A stretch of DNA of 40,097 nucleotides from positions 39,771 to 79,867 of the forward strand of contig CAJUED010000003.1 in NCBI GenBank assembly GCA_910585075.1. Direction: 5' to 3'. Within the stretch, counting starts at the first letter, position 1, and every line of letters starts with the position of its first letter. A model generated the notes under the pieces. That model made no database searches and was not told the origin of the DNA. It saw only the letters and a list, made by a program, of their open reading frames with translations. Of the stretch, positions 1-8,635 are shown in pieces. A program made the position numbers and the translations under genes. This DNA is from an uncultured Lachnospiraceae bacterium (GTDB taxonomy: Bacteria > Bacillota > Clostridia > Lachnospirales > Lachnospiraceae).

Positions 1-1081
1 CTCCCCACACCAGAAATCCCAATCTGTCCGCGTGATATAAAAAGCGGGGGTCTTCTATTTTCTGATGTTTCCGCACACCGTTAAATCCCATGGATTTGGC
101 CAGCGTAATATCTTTCACAAAATCCGCATCCTCCGGGGCTGTCAGAAGGGACTTTCTAAAATACCCCTGGTCAAGCAGAAGCTTCTGATAATAAGGACGG
201 TTGTTTAATAAGAACCTGCCATTTTCCACAGATACTTTTCTCATTCCAAAGTAAGATGTTACCTGATCGGCCACTTTTTCGTCCACAATCAACGTGTAGG
301 TCACATCAAACAGCCTTGGGGTTTCCGGTGTCCACACCATCTCCTCCTGAAAGCTCCATTTTGCCAGAAGCTGTTGGTCAAGCTCAAGGGAAAAGCTCCC
401 TTCCTCCCGTTTCGTATCAATGGTAACAGCAGCAAGCTCACAGCCCTCAAAGCTGATCTGTGTTTGTAACCGGGCCTTTTTTACTCCCCGAATCTCATAC
501 TGAAACTTAGCGCTTCTGTGGTCTAAGTCCGGCGTAATGTATACATGGTCCAGATAGCCCTGGCTCACCGCTTCCAGCCACACGCTCTGCCAGATTCCCG
601 TAGTTCTGGTATAAAAAATACCTTCACTTTCTTCCTTCCAGATTTGTTTTCCTCTGGGCATCTCCAAATCTTCCACTTTATCCTCGGCCATCACGGTGAT
701 AACATTCTCACCTTCCCGCAGCACATCCGTAATCTCCGTCTCGAAACTGATATGGCCGCCTTCATGTGTGGTCACATGCTGTCCGTTCACCCATACCTGG
801 CACAAATAATCCACCGCTCCAAAATGAAGAAGTATCCGCTTATGGCGCATTTCCTCCGGCAAAACAAAGCTCTTGCGGTACCATACCACATCACATGCAT
901 CGTTCTTTCCAATACCGGAAAGTTCAGACTGATATACATACGGCACAATTATTTTCAGGTCAAATCGATCTGTTCCAAAGGAAAAATCCCATTCACCATT
1001 TAAACTCATCCATGAATCCCGCACGAACTGCGGTCTCGGATACTCCCCTCTTGGAACGTTTCTGTTCATTTCTGTATGCAT
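1..1081 (-). CDS. Glycoside hydrolase family 2 enzyme, 5' part (runs off left edge)
   Basis: The first 360 residues are visible and the C-terminal half lies outside the window. Near the N-terminus is the GH2 opening (RPQFVRDSWMSLNGEWDF), then a jelly-roll sugar-binding domain, the immunoglobulin-like domain, and the start of the TIM barrel (GFNGVRKHQKIEDPRF, then LGFLVWG). This order matches beta-galactosidase/beta-glucuronidase-type enzymes. The catalytic glutamates would lie beyond the edge, so the substrate cannot be decided. No signal peptide is visible, so it is probably cytoplasmic and hydrolyses the glycoside imported by the upstream transporter. The ATG at 1081 has AAAGGA 11 nt upstream; a second in-frame ATG is at 1069. 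It lies 31 bp after the last permease gene, so it is the fourth gene of that operon. GH2 membership is firm; substrate is unknown. Confidence 0.9.
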   Translation of the reverse strand, partial: MHTEMNRNVPRGEYPRPQFVRDSWMSLNGEWDFSFGTDRFDLKIIVPYVYQSELSGIGKNDACDVVWYRKSFVLPEEMRHKRILLHFGAVDYLCQVWVNGQHVTTHEGGHISFETEITDVLREGENVITVMAEDKVEDLEMPRGKQIWKEESEGIFYTRTTGIWQSVWLEAVSQGYLDHVYITPDLDHRSAKFQYEIRGVKKARLQTQISFEGCELAAVTIDTKREEGSFSLELDQQLLAKWSFQEEMVWTPETPRLFDVTYTLIVDEKVADQVTSYFGMRKVSVENGRFLLNNRPYYQKLLLDQGYFRKSLLTAPEDADFVKDITLAKSMGFNGVRKHQKIEDPRFLYHADRLGFLVWG

Positions 1082-1112
1082 GTTGTATAAAATCCTTTCT
1101 GCTAAAAATAAA

Positions 1113-1997
1113 TTATCCCTTCACGCCAGAAGAAAGTGAGATTCCCTTGACGAAATACTTTTGGGTAAAAAGATATAAAATAATCATTGGCACAATCGCA
1201 ACCGTAGCAATCGCACTCATCTGCGGCACCTGATTGCTGTATACTCCCTTGGCAAGCTGTAACCCTGCCGTTAAGGTCAGTCTGTCCAAATTGTTGATTG
1301 CAATGGATGGCCACAGGAAATCATTCCAGCTCCCCGTAAAGGTAAATAACCCTACGGCAATCAAAATCGGCTTACAGCTTGGCAGTACGATCCGGCTGTA
1401 AATCTTGAATTCACTTGCCCCGTCAATCCGCGCAGACTCTAATATCACGTCCGGAATCGCCATCATAAACTGACGGATCAAAAAGATATTATAAATACCT
1501 GCCAATCCCGGTATGATAAGTGCAATCGGCTTATTTAACCAGTGAAACATATGCATCATTTTGTACATTGGTATAATATTTGTGATTGCAGGGAAGGAAC
1601 ACAAAAACATGATTGTATAGAAAATAACGTCCCGCCCCTTAAAATGCAGTTTCGCATAGGCATACGCTGCCATGGAATAAATGACAATTGCCAGCAGTGT
1701 CTGGCTTCCTGAAACCACAACAGAGTTCACGAACCAATAATAAATAGGAAGCTGTTTGTTATTAGCGGATAATAATTCCTTAAAATTATCCAGCGTCCAT
1801 GTTTTCGGCATATACAAAAACCCGCCTGCCTGAACCACCTCCTGATGTACTTTAAAAGAGGAAATGATAATCCAGAGCAAAGGAATCAATGCGATAAACG
1901 CCATCACACACAGGATCCCAAAGGCAATCCAGGAGGTTTTTGCCGAATAATTGATCTGCTGCTCTATGCTTTCATCTACTGTTTTTTTCTTCTTCAT
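1113..1997 (-). CDS. CUT1-type sugar ABC transporter permease (MalG-like)
   Basis: This 294-residue integral membrane protein has a first transmembrane helix around residues 24-46 and several more after it. The MalG-type EAA cytoplasmic loop is clear (ESARIDGASEFKIYSRIVLP, about residues 188-207) and would dock onto a MsmX/MalK-type ATPase. No ATPase is encoded nearby, which is normal for Firmicute CUT1 systems that share one encoded elsewhere. AGGAGG lies 9 nt before the ATG. The gene begins 13 bp after the MalF-like permease and is followed by the GH2 gene, so the two permeases very likely pair for import of an oligosaccharide or glycoside. Confidence 0.95.
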   Translation of the reverse strand: MKKKKTVDESIEQQINYSAKTSWIAFGILCVMAFIALIPLLWIIISSFKVHQEVVQAGGFLYMPKTWTLDNFKELLSANNKQLPIYYWFVNSVVVSGSQTLLAIVIYSMAAYAYAKLHFKGRDVIFYTIMFLCSFPAITNIIPMYKMMHMFHWLNKPIALIIPGLAGIYNIFLIRQFMMAIPDVILESARIDGASEFKIYSRIVLPSCKPILIAVGLFTFTGSWNDFLWPSIAINNLDRLTLTAGLQLAKGVYSNQVPQMSAIATVAIVPMIILYLFTQKYFVKGISLSSGVKG

Positions 1998-2010
1998 ATC
2001 TCATTCCTCC

Positions 2011-2901
2011 TTAATCTTCCTGACGACGCATCATGATAAGCTGTACTACCGATACCACCCCAATGATCACTCCCAGACAGGTGGACATGGCACTGGCCAT
2101 ACCTGCCACAGACTTACCGGTACCAAAAGCCAGATTACGTATATACATCAGAAGTACAAAGGTGGATTCACTGGGCCCGCCGCCGGTCAAAATCAGCGGC
2201 TGCCCGTAAATATTAAACTGCGCGACAATTGATACAACAATGGTATATGTCAGCGGGAACTTGATACTGGGCACCGTAATGTACCAGAATTTCTTAAGGC
2301 CCGAGGCGCCATCAAGGGACGCTGCCTCTATAATGGATCTGTCTATCCCCGCAAGCGCTGCTACATAAATAATCAGGTTTCCTCCAAGTCCCCACCAGAC
2401 GGTAGTAACCACAATTGTTATCCACGCCCATGGCTGTTCCCCATACCAGTTAATGTCCGTTCCAAACATGTGATTGAACAAACCAAGTGAACGGTTAAAA
2501 ATGAACAGCCATGTCAGTGTTACGGAAGTAATGGAGAAGAGAGTCGGCATGTAAAAGATTCCCTGAAAAATATTCCGCCCCTTTGGTCTCTTGTCCAACA
2601 GTATCGCTATGATAAGTGGAAGCAGCACTTGAAACGGCACACAAATAATAACGAAAATGATTGTGTTTTTCAGTCCATTCCAGAACTGCCGGTAAAAGGT
2701 TGATTCCTTATTTGTAAAGATTGTTAAATAATTCTCCAGTCCCACCCACTGCGGACTGCCAAACAGATCCCATTTTGTAAAAGACGCATAGATTCCATAA
2801 AACATGGGAATCAGAAAAAATATCAGAAACAACAATAAATGCGGCGCCAAAAACAGATACGGCGTTAATTTACGTTTCCTGCCTGCTGCCATCCCTGTCA
2901 T
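2011..2901 (-). CDS. CUT1-type sugar ABC transporter permease (MalF-like)
   Basis: This 296-residue membrane permease is the MalF/UgpA-like partner of the next gene. Its first helix begins about 12 residues in (YLFLAPHLLLFLIFFLIPMF), and the EAA loop reads IEAASLDGASGLKKFWYITV. I chose the ATG at 2901 because GGAGG sits 8 nt upstream. An in-frame ATG at 2916 would add five residues (MEGEG), but those codons are themselves the Shine-Dalgarno region. It lies between the solute-binding protein and the MalG-like permease in one operon. Confidence 0.93.
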   Translation of the reverse strand: MTGMAAGRKRKLTPYLFLAPHLLLFLIFFLIPMFYGIYASFTKWDLFGSPQWVGLENYLTIFTNKESTFYRQFWNGLKNTIIFVIICVPFQVLLPLIIAILLDKRPKGRNIFQGIFYMPTLFSITSVTLTWLFIFNRSLGLFNHMFGTDINWYGEQPWAWITIVVTTVWWGLGGNLIIYVAALAGIDRSIIEAASLDGASGLKKFWYITVPSIKFPLTYTIVVSIVAQFNIYGQPLILTGGGPSESTFVLLMYIRNLAFGTGKSVAGMASAMSTCLGVIIGVVSVVQLIMMRRQED

Positions 2902-2932
2902 ACCTTCTCCCTCCATTTCCTCACAGTGATTC

Positions 2933-4276
2933 TTATTCGCTCATCTCAATCTGGTCTTTGGTTTCCTGTACGGCCTGATCCAGAGCTTCCTGAGGGGTCA
3001 TACGTCCAAATAAAACTTCTCCCAATACCTTATCTAAAGCCTCTACAGCATAGCCATAATATTTATAGCTGTAAATCTTCAGTTCCTCATTTTCATCCGC
3101 CACAAATGCCTGAGGCATATCCTGGAACTCAGCCACATCTTTGATAGATACGTGAGCGGGACTCTGTCCTGCCTTTGCCCATTCCAGAGAGTTATTTCCC
3201 ATAAAGTTGATGAAATCTAAAACAGCCATGGTTTTTTCATCATCCCTGGAATCATTTTTAGGAAGGACGAACTGATGAGAGGAAGTCCAGTTTCCTTTTG
3301 TTCCCGCATCAAAAACAGGATAGTCAAACATCTTTGCATTCAGTCCTGCTTCCTTTACATTGTTATACATCCAGATTCCTTCCGGACAGAACATCACCTT
3401 TCCGGCAAGGAATAACTGCCAAGAGTCATCTCCTTCTTTCTGACAATATCCGGAATTGCTCAGGTCTACCCAATTTTCCAGCACTTTAACTGCCGTCTCA
3501 TTATTGAAATCCGGTGTGGTTCCATCCGTACTTAATGTTCCGCCAAGCTGCGCATAAGAAGCAAGGAACTTTACACGGAGCCATGCCATACCGATTGGAA
3601 TGATTTCATCCGCCACACATGCGTCAGCAACTGACCTTACCTCGTCCCATGTAAGAACGCCGTCATCAAGAACACCGTTTCCGTATTTCTCATAAAGATC
3701 CATATTGACATACAGTACGTAGGAATGCACATCAAGGGGGATTCCATAGTGTCCGCCGTCCAGTTCTGTCATTGACCACGCCTTTGGATTGTAATTATCT
3801 TTGCTGACAGCTGAGCCATCCAGATAATCTGTATAGTCTACCAAAAAGCCCTGTTCTTCAAAAAGAGGTACACGCTCAACATGATTGATGCAAACATCAG
3901 GTACATCTTCTCCCGATTGAATTGCCAGCGGCATCTTAAGGTAAAGATCATTTGCTTCCATAGCCCGATGGTTCACTGTGTAATCCGGATCTGTTGCATT
4001 GTAAGCATCTATCATTGCCTGCATGGATGTTCCGTCTGCTCCGGTAAATACGGTCCAGAATTCAATCGTGCCCTTTTTGCCCGGTGCTACTTCCGGCTGC
4101 GCTTCTTCCCCTTCTTCCGTGTCCGCTCCGGTATCCGCAACTTCTGCAACATCCGCTGTCGTACCGCTGTCGGATGTATCCGTATCTGTTGATGATGTTC
4201 CCTTGCCGCCGCATCCAACCAAAGATGCTACCATGGCAGCGGTAAGACATAATGCTGTAAGTTTTTTAAATCGCAT
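2933..4276 (-). CDS. Extracellular sugar-binding lipoprotein (CUT1 family)
   Basis: This 447-residue bacterial solute-binding protein is first in the importer operon. Residues 1-22 form a lipoprotein signal (MRFKKLTALCL..., lipobox LVGC, lipidated Cys22). A low-complexity Ser/Thr/Asp/Glu linker follows to about residue 65, then the mature SBP_bac_1-type domain (KGTIEFWTVFTGADGTSMQ). The start at 4276 is set by GGGAGG 7 nt upstream; an upstream in-frame ATG at 4351 would bury the signal peptide. It should capture the substrate at the outer membrane face for the two permeases. The ligand cannot be told from sequence, but the co-transcribed GH2 gene points to a glycoside or galactoside. Confidence 0.93.
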   Translation of the reverse strand: MRFKKLTALCLTAAMVASLVGCGGKGTSSTDTDTSDSGTTADVAEVADTGADTEEGEEAQPEVAPGKKGTIEFWTVFTGADGTSMQAMIDAYNATDPDYTVNHRAMEANDLYLKMPLAIQSGEDVPDVCINHVERVPLFEEQGFLVDYTDYLDGSAVSKDNYNPKAWSMTELDGGHYGIPLDVHSYVLYVNMDLYEKYGNGVLDDGVLTWDEVRSVADACVADEIIPIGMAWLRVKFLASYAQLGGTLSTDGTTPDFNNETAVKVLENWVDLSNSGYCQKEGDDSWQLFLAGKVMFCPEGIWMYNNVKEAGLNAKMFDYPVFDAGTKGNWTSSHQFVLPKNDSRDDEKTMAVLDFINFMGNNSLEWAKAGQSPAHVSIKDVAEFQDMPQAFVADENEELKIYSYKYYGYAVEALDKVLGEVLFGRMTPQEALDQAVQETKDQIEMSE

Positions 4277-4299
4277 AGTTTTTCCTCCCAATAGAATGT

Positions 4300-4331
4300 T
4301 GGTTACTTTGTTACCTGTTTGTTTGGTTACC
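4300..4331 (-). repeat. 8-bp tandem repeat in the sugar operon leader
   Basis: Four consecutive 8-bp units read TGGTTACT, TTGTTACC, TGTTTGTT and TGGTTACC on the plus strand. They lie 24-55 bp upstream of the binding-protein ATG. Three units keep the GTTAC core in exact 8-bp register. This could be a regulator-binding array or a simple slippage repeat; the sequence alone does not decide. Confidence 0.55.
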
Positions 4332-4544
4332 TTATGCCTTTGCAAAGACAATTAAACAGAAATATTGTTTATTTAATTCTATTTAAACATTTTTTCTATT
4401 TAATTTAAACCTATATTACAGCATTTTCCCGTGTATTTCAATAGTGTTTTTAAATAAATATCAAATTATTTGCTTTATTTGGGTTTATTTCTACATTAAT
4501 ACTGTTTAAATTCCTATTATTATCTGTTTATCAGACGGCATAAT

Positions 4545-4575
4545 AAAAGCCACCGCAAAACTGCGGCAGCTTTTT
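4545..4575. terminator. Bidirectional intrinsic terminator-like hairpin
   Basis: The arms GCCACCGCA (4549-4557) and TGCGGCAGC (4562-4570) fold into a 9-bp stem with two G-U pairs in the minus-strand RNA. It is flanked by AAAA on the left and TTTTT on the right, so it can act in either direction. It could end transcription from the HAD gene side or limit readthrough into the sugar operon. Confidence 0.6.
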
Positions 4576-4674
4576 ACTGCATTCACCATTTTTCAAAGGC
4601 CGGTACCATAGTCAAATTATGCTTTACCTGTCACTATATAAGTCGATATCCATCGGCATCAGGAGGGCAATCTG

Positions 4675-4743
4675 ATGATGCTTTTAGAATATTTTGTTAT
4701 CCTCCATTCGCACTTTACTGACTTACGAGTTGGTGTATTATGA
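4675..4743 (+). CDS. Possible 22-residue small ORF with strong SD
   Basis: The reading frame MMLLEYFVILHSHFTDLRVG plus two residues is preceded by AGGAGGG 7 nt upstream, an unusually good Shine-Dalgarno for an intergenic region. The first half is hydrophobic. I do not recognise the peptide. It could be a real micropeptide, a decayed gene end or chance; conservation would decide. Confidence 0.25.
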   Translation: MMLLEYFVILHSHFTDLRVGVL

Positions 4744-4924
4744 GTCTACTATATGCCATTTAGATTAATTATCAGTTCTTTATTTTTATAACCCCTTGAA
4801 TAAATCCATTCTTTTATTTTATCGTATCAATACAAAGGAAATACCCGTCCACAAAGTGTGGTTGACTCCCGGGGAATAACTTTTAAGCCAGCCCGACGGC
4901 CAAGTACAAGGCAGGCTTATTTAT

Positions 4925-5719
4925 TTATGCCAAAAAGGGCTGAAGCATCCGGTAAACCCCTTTCTCCCGCCAGCCGGGACAGATTGCATCGGCCGCCTTC
5001 TTTACATGCTCAGGCGCCGTATCCACCGCATAGCCAAGCCCCGCCGCCTGCATCATTCCAATATCATTGTCATTATCCCCAAAAGCTATGGTTTCCTCCT
5101 TAGCAATTCCTAGATAGTCTTCCAGAATTTTGAGCCCATTGCCCTTATCCACGGACTTATCCATAAAGTCCACCCATTCTTCTCCTGCCATACAGGCCTT
5201 CACCTGTTTTTCCCATGCGGGGATAAAAAGGCGCTCTCCTGTTTCCCGGATACTGCCTTTCCGGTAAACCGCAATCTTGATAATCTCCGCGTCCTCGGCA
5301 AGCACATCCTCCACTTTCCTGAACACATTGTGGTAGCCATAAGTAATCAGATCAATGAACGCCTGATTTCTGCTCTCAATCAGGCTCCCTTCCGGTGTGG
5401 AAATGATTGCCTCATACTCCCCGTAATAAGGGCGGAGCATTTTCATAATCCCCTCCACGTACTCCCGTTTCATGGGCGTGACGGAAATGTTCTGATGCCG
5501 GTACCGGATGTGGGCGCCATTTTCCGCAATATAGGCGATATCATCCGCCACATCCCTGAACACATTTTTCAGGCTGGGATACTGTCTGCCGCTGGCGGCA
5601 CAAAACAAAATTCCCTTCTCCTTTAACTTTTTTATTGCCGTAACCATCTCCGGGTATAAATCCGGGGTGGAATCCTGAATCAGAGTACCGTCCACGTCAG
5701 ACGCAATCAATCGTATCAT
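4925..5719 (-). CDS. Cof-type HAD-superfamily phosphatase
   Basis: This 264-residue protein is of the HAD IIB (Cof/YidA) family. Motif I (SDVDGTL) is at residues 7-13 with the nucleophile and acid Asp pair, and motif IV is GDNDNDIGMM near residue 218. The inserted cap domain accounts for the length. Such enzymes dephosphorylate sugar phosphates or cofactor phosphates, and the substrate here is unknown. The ATG at 5719 is chosen because AGGAG lies 4 nt upstream, where the HAD motif sits at its usual place; a longer frame to 5758 would translate a dispersed repeat. It is the last gene of the polyphosphate operon, 41 bp after maf, and that gap is a copy of repeat A. Confidence 0.92.
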   Translation of the reverse strand: MIRLIASDVDGTLIQDSTPDLYPEMVTAIKKLKEKGILFCAASGRQYPSLKNVFRDVADDIAYIAENGAHIRYRHQNISVTPMKREYVEGIMKMLRPYYGEYEAIISTPEGSLIESRNQAFIDLITYGYHNVFRKVEDVLAEDAEIIKIAVYRKGSIRETGERLFIPAWEKQVKACMAGEEWVDFMDKSVDKGNGLKILEDYLGIAKEETIAFGDNDNDIGMMQAAGLGYAVDTAPEHVKKAADAICPGWREKGVYRMLQPFLA

Positions 5720-5750
5720 ATTTCTCCTCATTTCCGCACTGCTTTTGTAG
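5717..5750 (-). repeat. Repeat A, copy upstream of HAD gene
   Basis: The minus-strand sequence AAAAGCAGTGCGGAAATGAG, continuing GAGAAATATG, closely matches copies upstream of pyrB, pyrI and the PTS EIIC gene. It contains the Shine-Dalgarno and start codon used by the HAD gene. It fills the whole gap between maf and this gene. Confidence 0.75.
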
Positions 5751-5760
5751 TTTTCCAAGT

Positions 5761-6396
5761 TTAATGTAAAAAAAATTTGATTTCCTGATAAAGCCTTGCC
5801 GCAGGCAGTCCCACTACATTATAATAATCCCCATGGATTTCCTTAACATAGACGGCGCACTTTCCCTGAATGGCGTAAGCCCCCGCCTTATCTAAGGGTT
5901 CCCCCGTCTTAACATAAGCGCAGATTTCCTCCATAGTCATAGGGTACATGGTCACATCCGTCTTTTCAAAAAATGTTTTTTTCATGACCGCTCCGGTTAT
6001 GGTCTTGCCATTCGCGGTCCCTCCATGAGCTCCCGTTTCCACACTATTCCACCAAATTAACGTCACGCCGGTATAAACCTGATGGGTTCTGCCCTGTATC
6101 AGAGAGAGCATCTCCCGTGCCTCATCCTCATCCTTTGGCTTTCCCAGTATCCGTCCTGAGACGGCAACCACAGTATCCGCACCTACTACCAAAACGGAGC
6201 TTCTTTGTTCCTGGGTCAGCTTATCGAAAATATCCTGAGCCTTCCTTGCGGACAACTCCATCACCATCTCGTAGGGCACAGAGCTCCCCGTGGTCTCATC
6301 CGCGCCGCTTGGTATTACCTCAAATTCCATTCCTATCTGGTCAAGGATCTCCCGCCGCCTGGGGGAGGCGGAAGCCAAAATAATCCTATTCTTCAT
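5761..6396 (-). CDS. maf: Maf family nucleoside triphosphate pyrophosphatase
   Basis: This 211-residue Maf/HAM1-like protein opens with the family signature ASASPRRREIL at residues 8-18 and has the VVGADTVVA motif near residue 70. Maf proteins hydrolyse non-canonical or canonical NTPs (dTTP/UTP) to NMP and PPi and have been tied to septum control in Bacillus. A segment around residues 122-134 (ETGAHGGTANGKT) is a small insertion compared with short Maf proteins. The start overlaps the ppk1 end by 11 bp, with GGAG 7 nt upstream, which indicates translational coupling. Confidence 0.92.
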   Translation of the reverse strand: MKNRIILASASPRRREILDQIGMEFEVIPSGADETTGSSVPYEMVMELSARKAQDIFDKLTQEQRSSVLVVGADTVVAVSGRILGKPKDEDEAREMLSLIQGRTHQVYTGVTLIWWNSVETGAHGGTANGKTITGAVMKKTFFEKTDVTMYPMTMEEICAYVKTGEPLDKAGAYAIQGKCAVYVKEIHGDYYNVVGLPAARLYQEIKFFLH

Positions 6397-8527
6397 GATG
6401 CATCTCCGGGATAAAAATTCTGTTGTTCACCAAAAGTTCCTGTTGCCTGGCCGCTTCCAGCGCCATATTGCAGAATTCCAACTGAGAATTAAAATATCCC
6501 TTTCCTCTCCTGTCCACTTTTTCATATTTGCCCTCAGGGGTAAGAATATGGGCCTTTACCGTATCCCGCAGCTGCATATTTAATATGGTCATCAGCTTCT
6601 TTTGCAGTTCCGGCCTCTCCACCGGGAACATGATTTCCACGCGGCGCTCCAAATTTCTGGGCATCCAGTCGGCGCTGGCACAATAATACTCCGGTCTGCC
6701 TCCATTTTCAAAATAGAAAATACGGCTGTGCTCTAAGAAATTGCCCACAATGGAACGGACGGTAATGTTGTCCCCAATCCCCGGAAGCCCTGTTTTCAGA
6801 CAGCAGATTCCTCTGATAATCAGTTCAATCTTTACCCCTGCTGCCCCGGCCTCATAGAGGGCCTCGATCACATCCTTATCACATAAGCTGTTGATCTTCG
6901 CAATAATATGTCCTTCTTTTCCGGCCAGCGCGTTTTCCTTTTCCCTTCCAATCAAAGCCAGGAAGCGGTCTTTTAGCCACAAAGGCGCAAGAGATAATTT
7001 GTTCCAGCTAAGAGGCTCCGAATAGCCGGAAAGCATATTAAATACCGCGGTAGCATCCTCCCCAATATAGGGGGCGCAGGTAAGCAGTCCCACATCTGTG
7101 TACAGCTTGGCGGTTGCGTCATTGTAATTACCGGTTCCCAGATGTACGTACCGTCTGATACCGTCCTCCTCCCGGCGCACCACCAAGGTGATTTTGCTGT
7201 GGGTCTTAAGGCCAACCAATCCGTAAATAACATGACAGCCCGCTTTTTCCAGCTTCTTCGCCCAGACAATGTTGTTTTCCTCATCAAACCGGGCCTTTAA
7301 TTCCACCAGCACGGAAACCTGTTTGCCGTTTTCCGCCGCCTGGGCAAGGGCCGCAATAATAGGGGAATTACCGCTGACACGGTACAAGGTCTGCTTGATG
7401 GCAAGCACGTCCGGGTCCACAGCCGCCTGCCTGATAAAATCCACCACAGGCCGGAAGGTCTCATAGGGATGGAAAAGCAAAAGGTCCTGCTTGCGGATCT
7501 GTTCAAAAATATCACAGCCTTCCGGCAGCTCCGGTACCGGCTGGGGGCCTGCATAAGCCTTTTCCTTTAAATGGTCAAAGCCGGGCAGACCGTACATTTT
7601 CATAAGAAAAGTCAAATCCAGGGGGCCGTCAATCCTGTAAATATCCTCCTGGCGCACATGTAAATCTTCCACTAATATTTTCAGAAGCCGTTTGTCAATT
7701 CCTTCCTCAACCTCTAAGCGGATCGCCTGTCCCCACTGACGCTTTTTCAGCTGCTTTTCAATCTCTTTCAGCAAATCCTCCGCCTCATCCTCCTCAATGG
7801 TAAGATCTGCATTGCGCATGATGCGGAAGGGATGGGCGCAGACAATGTCATAATTCATGAACAGCTTATGAATATTTCTCTCAATAACCTCCTCAAGCAG
7901 AATCACCGCCTTTTCCTCCGGGTTTAAAGGATTTTTCGTGTGAATCTGCACCACTCTGGAAAGAACGCTGGGCACCTGCACCGTGGCAAACTCCAGCTCC
8001 CCGTCCCCGTCCTTCTTTTTTACAAGGGCCCCAATGTTTAAGGTCTTATTTCTGATAAGGGGAAAAGGCCGGGAGGAATCCACCGCCATGGGTGTTAAAA
8101 CCGGATAGACATTTTCCTCATAATATTCATCCACATAAGCCGCTTCCTTCTCCGTCAAATCCTCATGCCGTGCAATCACCCGAAGGCCGTTTGCCTCCAG
8201 CTGAGGAATAAGCGACCTGTTATAAACCATATACTGCTTATTTACCAGCTCATGGGTCACCTCATTCAAAGCCGAGAGCTGTTCCGTGGGGGTCATCCCC
8301 GCAATATCAGGCTTTGTGTACTTAGCATTCACCATATCCTTGAGGGACGCCACCCGAACCATAAAAAACTCGTCCAGATTAGACGCCGTAATACTCAAAA
8401 ACTTCAACCTCTCAAACAAAGGATTATTCTTATCCCTGGCCTCGCTGAGCACCCTCTTATTAAAAAGCACCCAGCTGAGCTCCCTGTTACTATAATTCTC
8501 CGGACTCTCATACCCCAATTTGCCCAT
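6386..8527 (-). CDS. ppk1: Polyphosphate kinase 1
   Basis: This 713-residue enzyme polymerises the gamma-phosphate of ATP into inorganic polyphosphate. The N-terminal domain (ENYSNRELSWVLFNKRVL) and head domain are followed by the two phospholipase-D-like catalytic domains. The autophosphorylated His lies in GLKTHSKITLVVRRE, followed by VHLGTGNYNDATAKLYTDVG. Length matches the family. GGGAGG lies 8 nt before the ATG. It follows the exopolyphosphatase gene after 108 bp and overlaps maf, so synthesis and breakdown enzymes share an operon. Confidence 0.97.
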   Translation of the reverse strand: MGKLGYESPENYSNRELSWVLFNKRVLSEARDKNNPLFERLKFLSITASNLDEFFMVRVASLKDMVNAKYTKPDIAGMTPTEQLSALNEVTHELVNKQYMVYNRSLIPQLEANGLRVIARHEDLTEKEAAYVDEYYEENVYPVLTPMAVDSSRPFPLIRNKTLNIGALVKKKDGDGELEFATVQVPSVLSRVVQIHTKNPLNPEEKAVILLEEVIERNIHKLFMNYDIVCAHPFRIMRNADLTIEEDEAEDLLKEIEKQLKKRQWGQAIRLEVEEGIDKRLLKILVEDLHVRQEDIYRIDGPLDLTFLMKMYGLPGFDHLKEKAYAGPQPVPELPEGCDIFEQIRKQDLLLFHPYETFRPVVDFIRQAAVDPDVLAIKQTLYRVSGNSPIIAALAQAAENGKQVSVLVELKARFDEENNIVWAKKLEKAGCHVIYGLVGLKTHSKITLVVRREEDGIRRYVHLGTGNYNDATAKLYTDVGLLTCAPYIGEDATAVFNMLSGYSEPLSWNKLSLAPLWLKDRFLALIGREKENALAGKEGHIIAKINSLCDKDVIEALYEAGAAGVKIELIIRGICCLKTGLPGIGDNITVRSIVGNFLEHSRIFYFENGGRPEYYCASADWMPRNLERRVEIMFPVERPELQKKLMTILNMQLRDTVKAHILTPEGKYEKVDRRGKGYFNSQLEFCNMALEAARQQELLVNNRIFIPEMHHEE

Positions 8528-8635
8528 CTAATCAACCTCCCGCTTATTATTCACTATTTTATCATTCACTGTAGTACTGTGAAAACAAAGTCGATAACCT
8601 TCGCGAATATTCTGACAACCTATTCTTTTCACACC

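Larger units (their letters stand above)
4277..4924. other. 648-bp intergenic stretch between sugar operon and HAD gene
   Basis: No convincing long gene lies here. The left part (4277-4530) is the AT-rich leader of the sugar operon with the 8-bp repeats and TTTAAAT-rich tracts, but I could not fix one clear -35/-10 pair. The middle holds a bidirectional terminator-like hairpin (4545-4575) and a 22-codon SD-led ORF (4675-4743). A hairpin with 9-bp arms (AAGCCAGCC at 4885, GGCAGGCTT at 4910, one mismatch) lies just beyond the HAD stop codon and could protect or end that transcript, although it lacks a U-run. Confidence 0.6.

Noticed and set aside
1..1081. GH2 gene as a truncated pseudogene
   Set aside because: The frame is intact up to the window edge; the missing half is simply outside the window.
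545..1233. Plus-strand open frames across the left edge
   Set aside because: They lie opposite the GH2 and permease genes, whose minus-strand proteins are clearly recognisable; the plus frames have no ribosome sites or family features.
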